DNA of 64,000 nt, taken from contig NC_134101.1 of assembly GCF_000715075.1 (NCBI RefSeq), forward strand, positions 198,110,103-198,174,102, given 5' to 3'. Position 1 is the stretch's first letter; each line of letters opens with the position of its first letter. This DNA is from Nicotiana tabacum. Lineage: Eukaryota; Streptophyta; Magnoliopsida; Solanales; Solanaceae. The notes beneath the pieces are model-generated. The model worked only from the letters and a program-made list of their open reading frames with translations, made no database searches and was not told the DNA's origin. Position numbers and translations under genes: made by a program. Shown in pieces: positions 61,681 through 64,000 of the stretch.

Positions 61681-64000
61681 CTTTATTTATGCCAAAATAG
61701 TGTTTAAACATTTTTAGTGCATTTTTGTAATTGTATTTACATTTTTAGGCTAAATTGCATATCTTTGCAATAATTGCCCTACTAATGCATAAGTGCATTA
61801 TTGATGCATAAAATTGGTTTTTATATTTTTAAAATATTAAACAACTATTTTAAAACATTCTACTACACAAAAACATTTTTTGGAAATCATTTATTATTTT
61901 TATAAATTATATAGTTATTCAAAAAACCTAACCCAATTACTAACCCAATTTAAATTAAATTACTCATCCCAAACCCTAGCTACCCGATCCGGCCTCCAAA
62001 ACCTTTTAATCTCGGTCGTTGATCATAAAGATCAACGGCCACAAACGACCATTCCTAAAATAAACCCAAAAAACCCCCAAACCCTATCATTCTATACTAC
62101 TCGCTGCCCTGAAACCCATATCTACTCTCAAATGCTCTCAACCTAAACCTAATCAAACCTTGCTGACACTCACCTATGGCCATCTACGGTGGTTTCTCAC
62201 CACCTCCCAGGTCTCCAATGGCATCTCTCACGTTATTCTTGCCATCTCCAGGGTCCTCAAGGGACCAGTGCTAGTTGACTTGCATATATGGTTCCTTTCT
62301 AGCCTGTTTCAGGCCATTCTAGTATGATTCCGAGTAAGATCATCCTATATTTACTACTATCTATGGGATTTCTAACCATGTTTCTTCACATATGTTTTGT
62401 TCTCTTCGAAACCCTAATTTCTTTTTCTGAACCTCTTAAATCTGTAAAGATCTGAGAGGATTTAGACTTGTTTCATGTGAGTTTTACAACAACCTTGAGA
62501 TTCTTTACAAGAATCGTATGATTTTCATCTTTTTCTAAACTAGGGTTTCTCGAATTTCTTTTTACAAAATGTTTGATGATTTTTGTGTTGATCATCTGCT
62601 TCTCATATGTTTTGATTGATTTTGTAAGTCTGTTACAACCTTATCTCTCTTGTACTGAAAGCCCTAATTTTTTTGAGGTTCTTCGTTTGGTTTCTGAGTA
62701 TTGGTATATTAATCGTGCTCTTGCTTTGGGTTCTTGTGATTTCTCGTGATTTTCTTGTCCTAATATGCTTCTACTGAATTTCTTAGTTCGACTTTTCACT
62801 GATTCTATATGCTTGTGTTCATCCTGACTATTCATGTTAAGACCTGCATCTTTCTCCTTGAATTAATGTCATTTTAACTATTTGTTTTGTTAAAGTTATG
62901 TGTCGAATCATGACTATTCATGTCTTGCCTTATTTTATATGCTAAAATTGCTGACTCTTTCATGACTTTCTCTTTGATTGAACCCTTGATTATTCTGAAT
63001 TCCTTATTTCCTGGTTTAATTTGAACACCTTCCCTTAAACTTTCTATCCTTACCTATCCACTCGATTTGATTGAATTGCTTGCCTTAATTAATTTCCTTG
63101 CCTTGTTTGTTTTTTGCTGATTCTTACTGATTGTTTCCTTAATTAAAATTTCTGCTCATTTACCCCTAATTACCTATTCTATACCCAAACCATTTTTGAT
63201 TCTTTTCCTTAAATACCTAGCATGCATTTACCGTTGATTTGATTATCCTTTGATTAAGGGAAGGACTTGCTGATTGATTCCACAAACTTCCCTGATTTGC
63301 TACTTAATTGATCTCTTACCTTATTTGTTAAGCTTTTTATTACTATATAAACCCCCTCTTATTTGAACTTCAAAAAAACGAACAATAGTTCAAAACCAGT
63401 ACTCTTTACACTCTAAAAGTCTCTCTTTATGATCTCTTTGCTACTTGTGATCTTTACCATTCTAGCCGGCTGCAAGCCAATACTGGAAGTTGTACACTAC
63501 TTTCCTCACATCTTATGTTTTTCCTTTTTTAACTAGGTATGCTTCTGATTAAATTTTAAGAATCAAACCTATGTGTTTACTTACTGCTTTAGTTCATATG
63601 GCCTAAGTCTATTCATGTTTCTGTTTACTGCTTACTCGAGCTGCCTATTCAAACCTATGATGTTTCCACTTTACTCGCCTATTTGCTGTGTTGTTTAGCA
63701 TGTCTGCATAAGTAACCTAAGCTTGTTGGGACTAACTACTATCTTTCCTGAACTCTGTTTCTATATAATTAGCATGCCTTCATTGTTAGTCCTTGCCTGT
63801 TCTGCTACTAAGTCAGTCAATCTCTTTAAGGTAATTCTAGTTGTGTGGTCTAGATGCATGTATCTGCTGTGATCTTTGTTGTATCCGTAGAACCTCCTCA
63901 AAGCTCTCTATGTCTTGTTGTTTGTATGCTCCATTAAGAGGTACCCTTGTGTGAAAGTTGTTCCTAAACTTGTTCTATGACTTATTTCTGATTGACAATT

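Larger units (their letters stand above)
61242..64000 (+). mobile_element. LTR E: left part of a Tat/Ogre-type LTR, running off the window
   Basis: Starts TGTTGATACTCAATG, like D. It has the GATC/AACG paired motif at 62014-62040, a TATATAAA at 63344-63351, a leader with CTTTGCTACTTGTG, and TAGCCGGCTGCAAGCC, all matching D and F. Insertion into the D leader is after GTCGG (61237-61241). No gene is seen in it. Confidence 0.75.

Overview
The window is plant nuclear DNA made entirely of transposable elements nested inside one another. I found no host gene, tRNA or rRNA. Megabase-type Ogre/Tat retrotransposons with 4.5-kb LTRs, Tekay/Del-like and other Ty3/gypsy LTRs, and an L1-type LINE point to a large, repeat-rich dicot genome. 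The look of the elements suggests Solanaceae, possibly Nicotiana; this is inference from family resemblance, not a database match.

Two nests lie side by side. Left nest (1-47567): an old minus-strand Ty3/gypsy element G (41789-47567) is cut in its reverse transcriptase by a Tat-type LTR F (38662-41788). F is cut by a minus-strand element H with 2.4-kb LTRs and a non-coding interior (left end outside the window; right LTR 36239-38661). H received a LINE in its left LTR (1-2190) and a nearly intact Ogre-type element O in its interior (12732-35407; target duplication GGGGC). The left junction of O was later duplicated in tandem (3750-9314 and 9315-14881), adding a truncated extra LTR. Right nest (47898-64000): Tat-type LTR D (47898-60551, with a decayed primer binding site and leader) is interrupted by LTR A (49044-57146). 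A is interrupted by solo LTR B (49818-52007) and by a collapsed element C (52266-55317; target duplication ATGAC). The D leader is then cut by another Tat-type LTR, E, which runs off the right edge.

Element O is the one part with long reading frames. Its order is 5' LTR, tRNA-type primer binding site, ORF1 (690 aa, unknown function, coiled coil), gag-protease with a G-patch-like tail, a 182-bp GT-AG intron, pol (RT, RNase H, second RNase H, integrase), a 3' untranslated region holding a minisatellite of about 31 units, polypurine tract and 3' LTR. ORF1 and pol are open. Gag carries one frameshift and one amber stop, so this copy should not make Gag-Pol itself.

Structures not explained by the standard element map include a hairpin motif that recurs three times in O, a 14-pair hairpin leading into the polypurine tract, and arrays of CG-containing palindromes just upstream of the TATA region in four different LTR families. 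A paired-arm GATC/AACG motif also sits upstream of the candidate TATA box in O and recurs in D and E.
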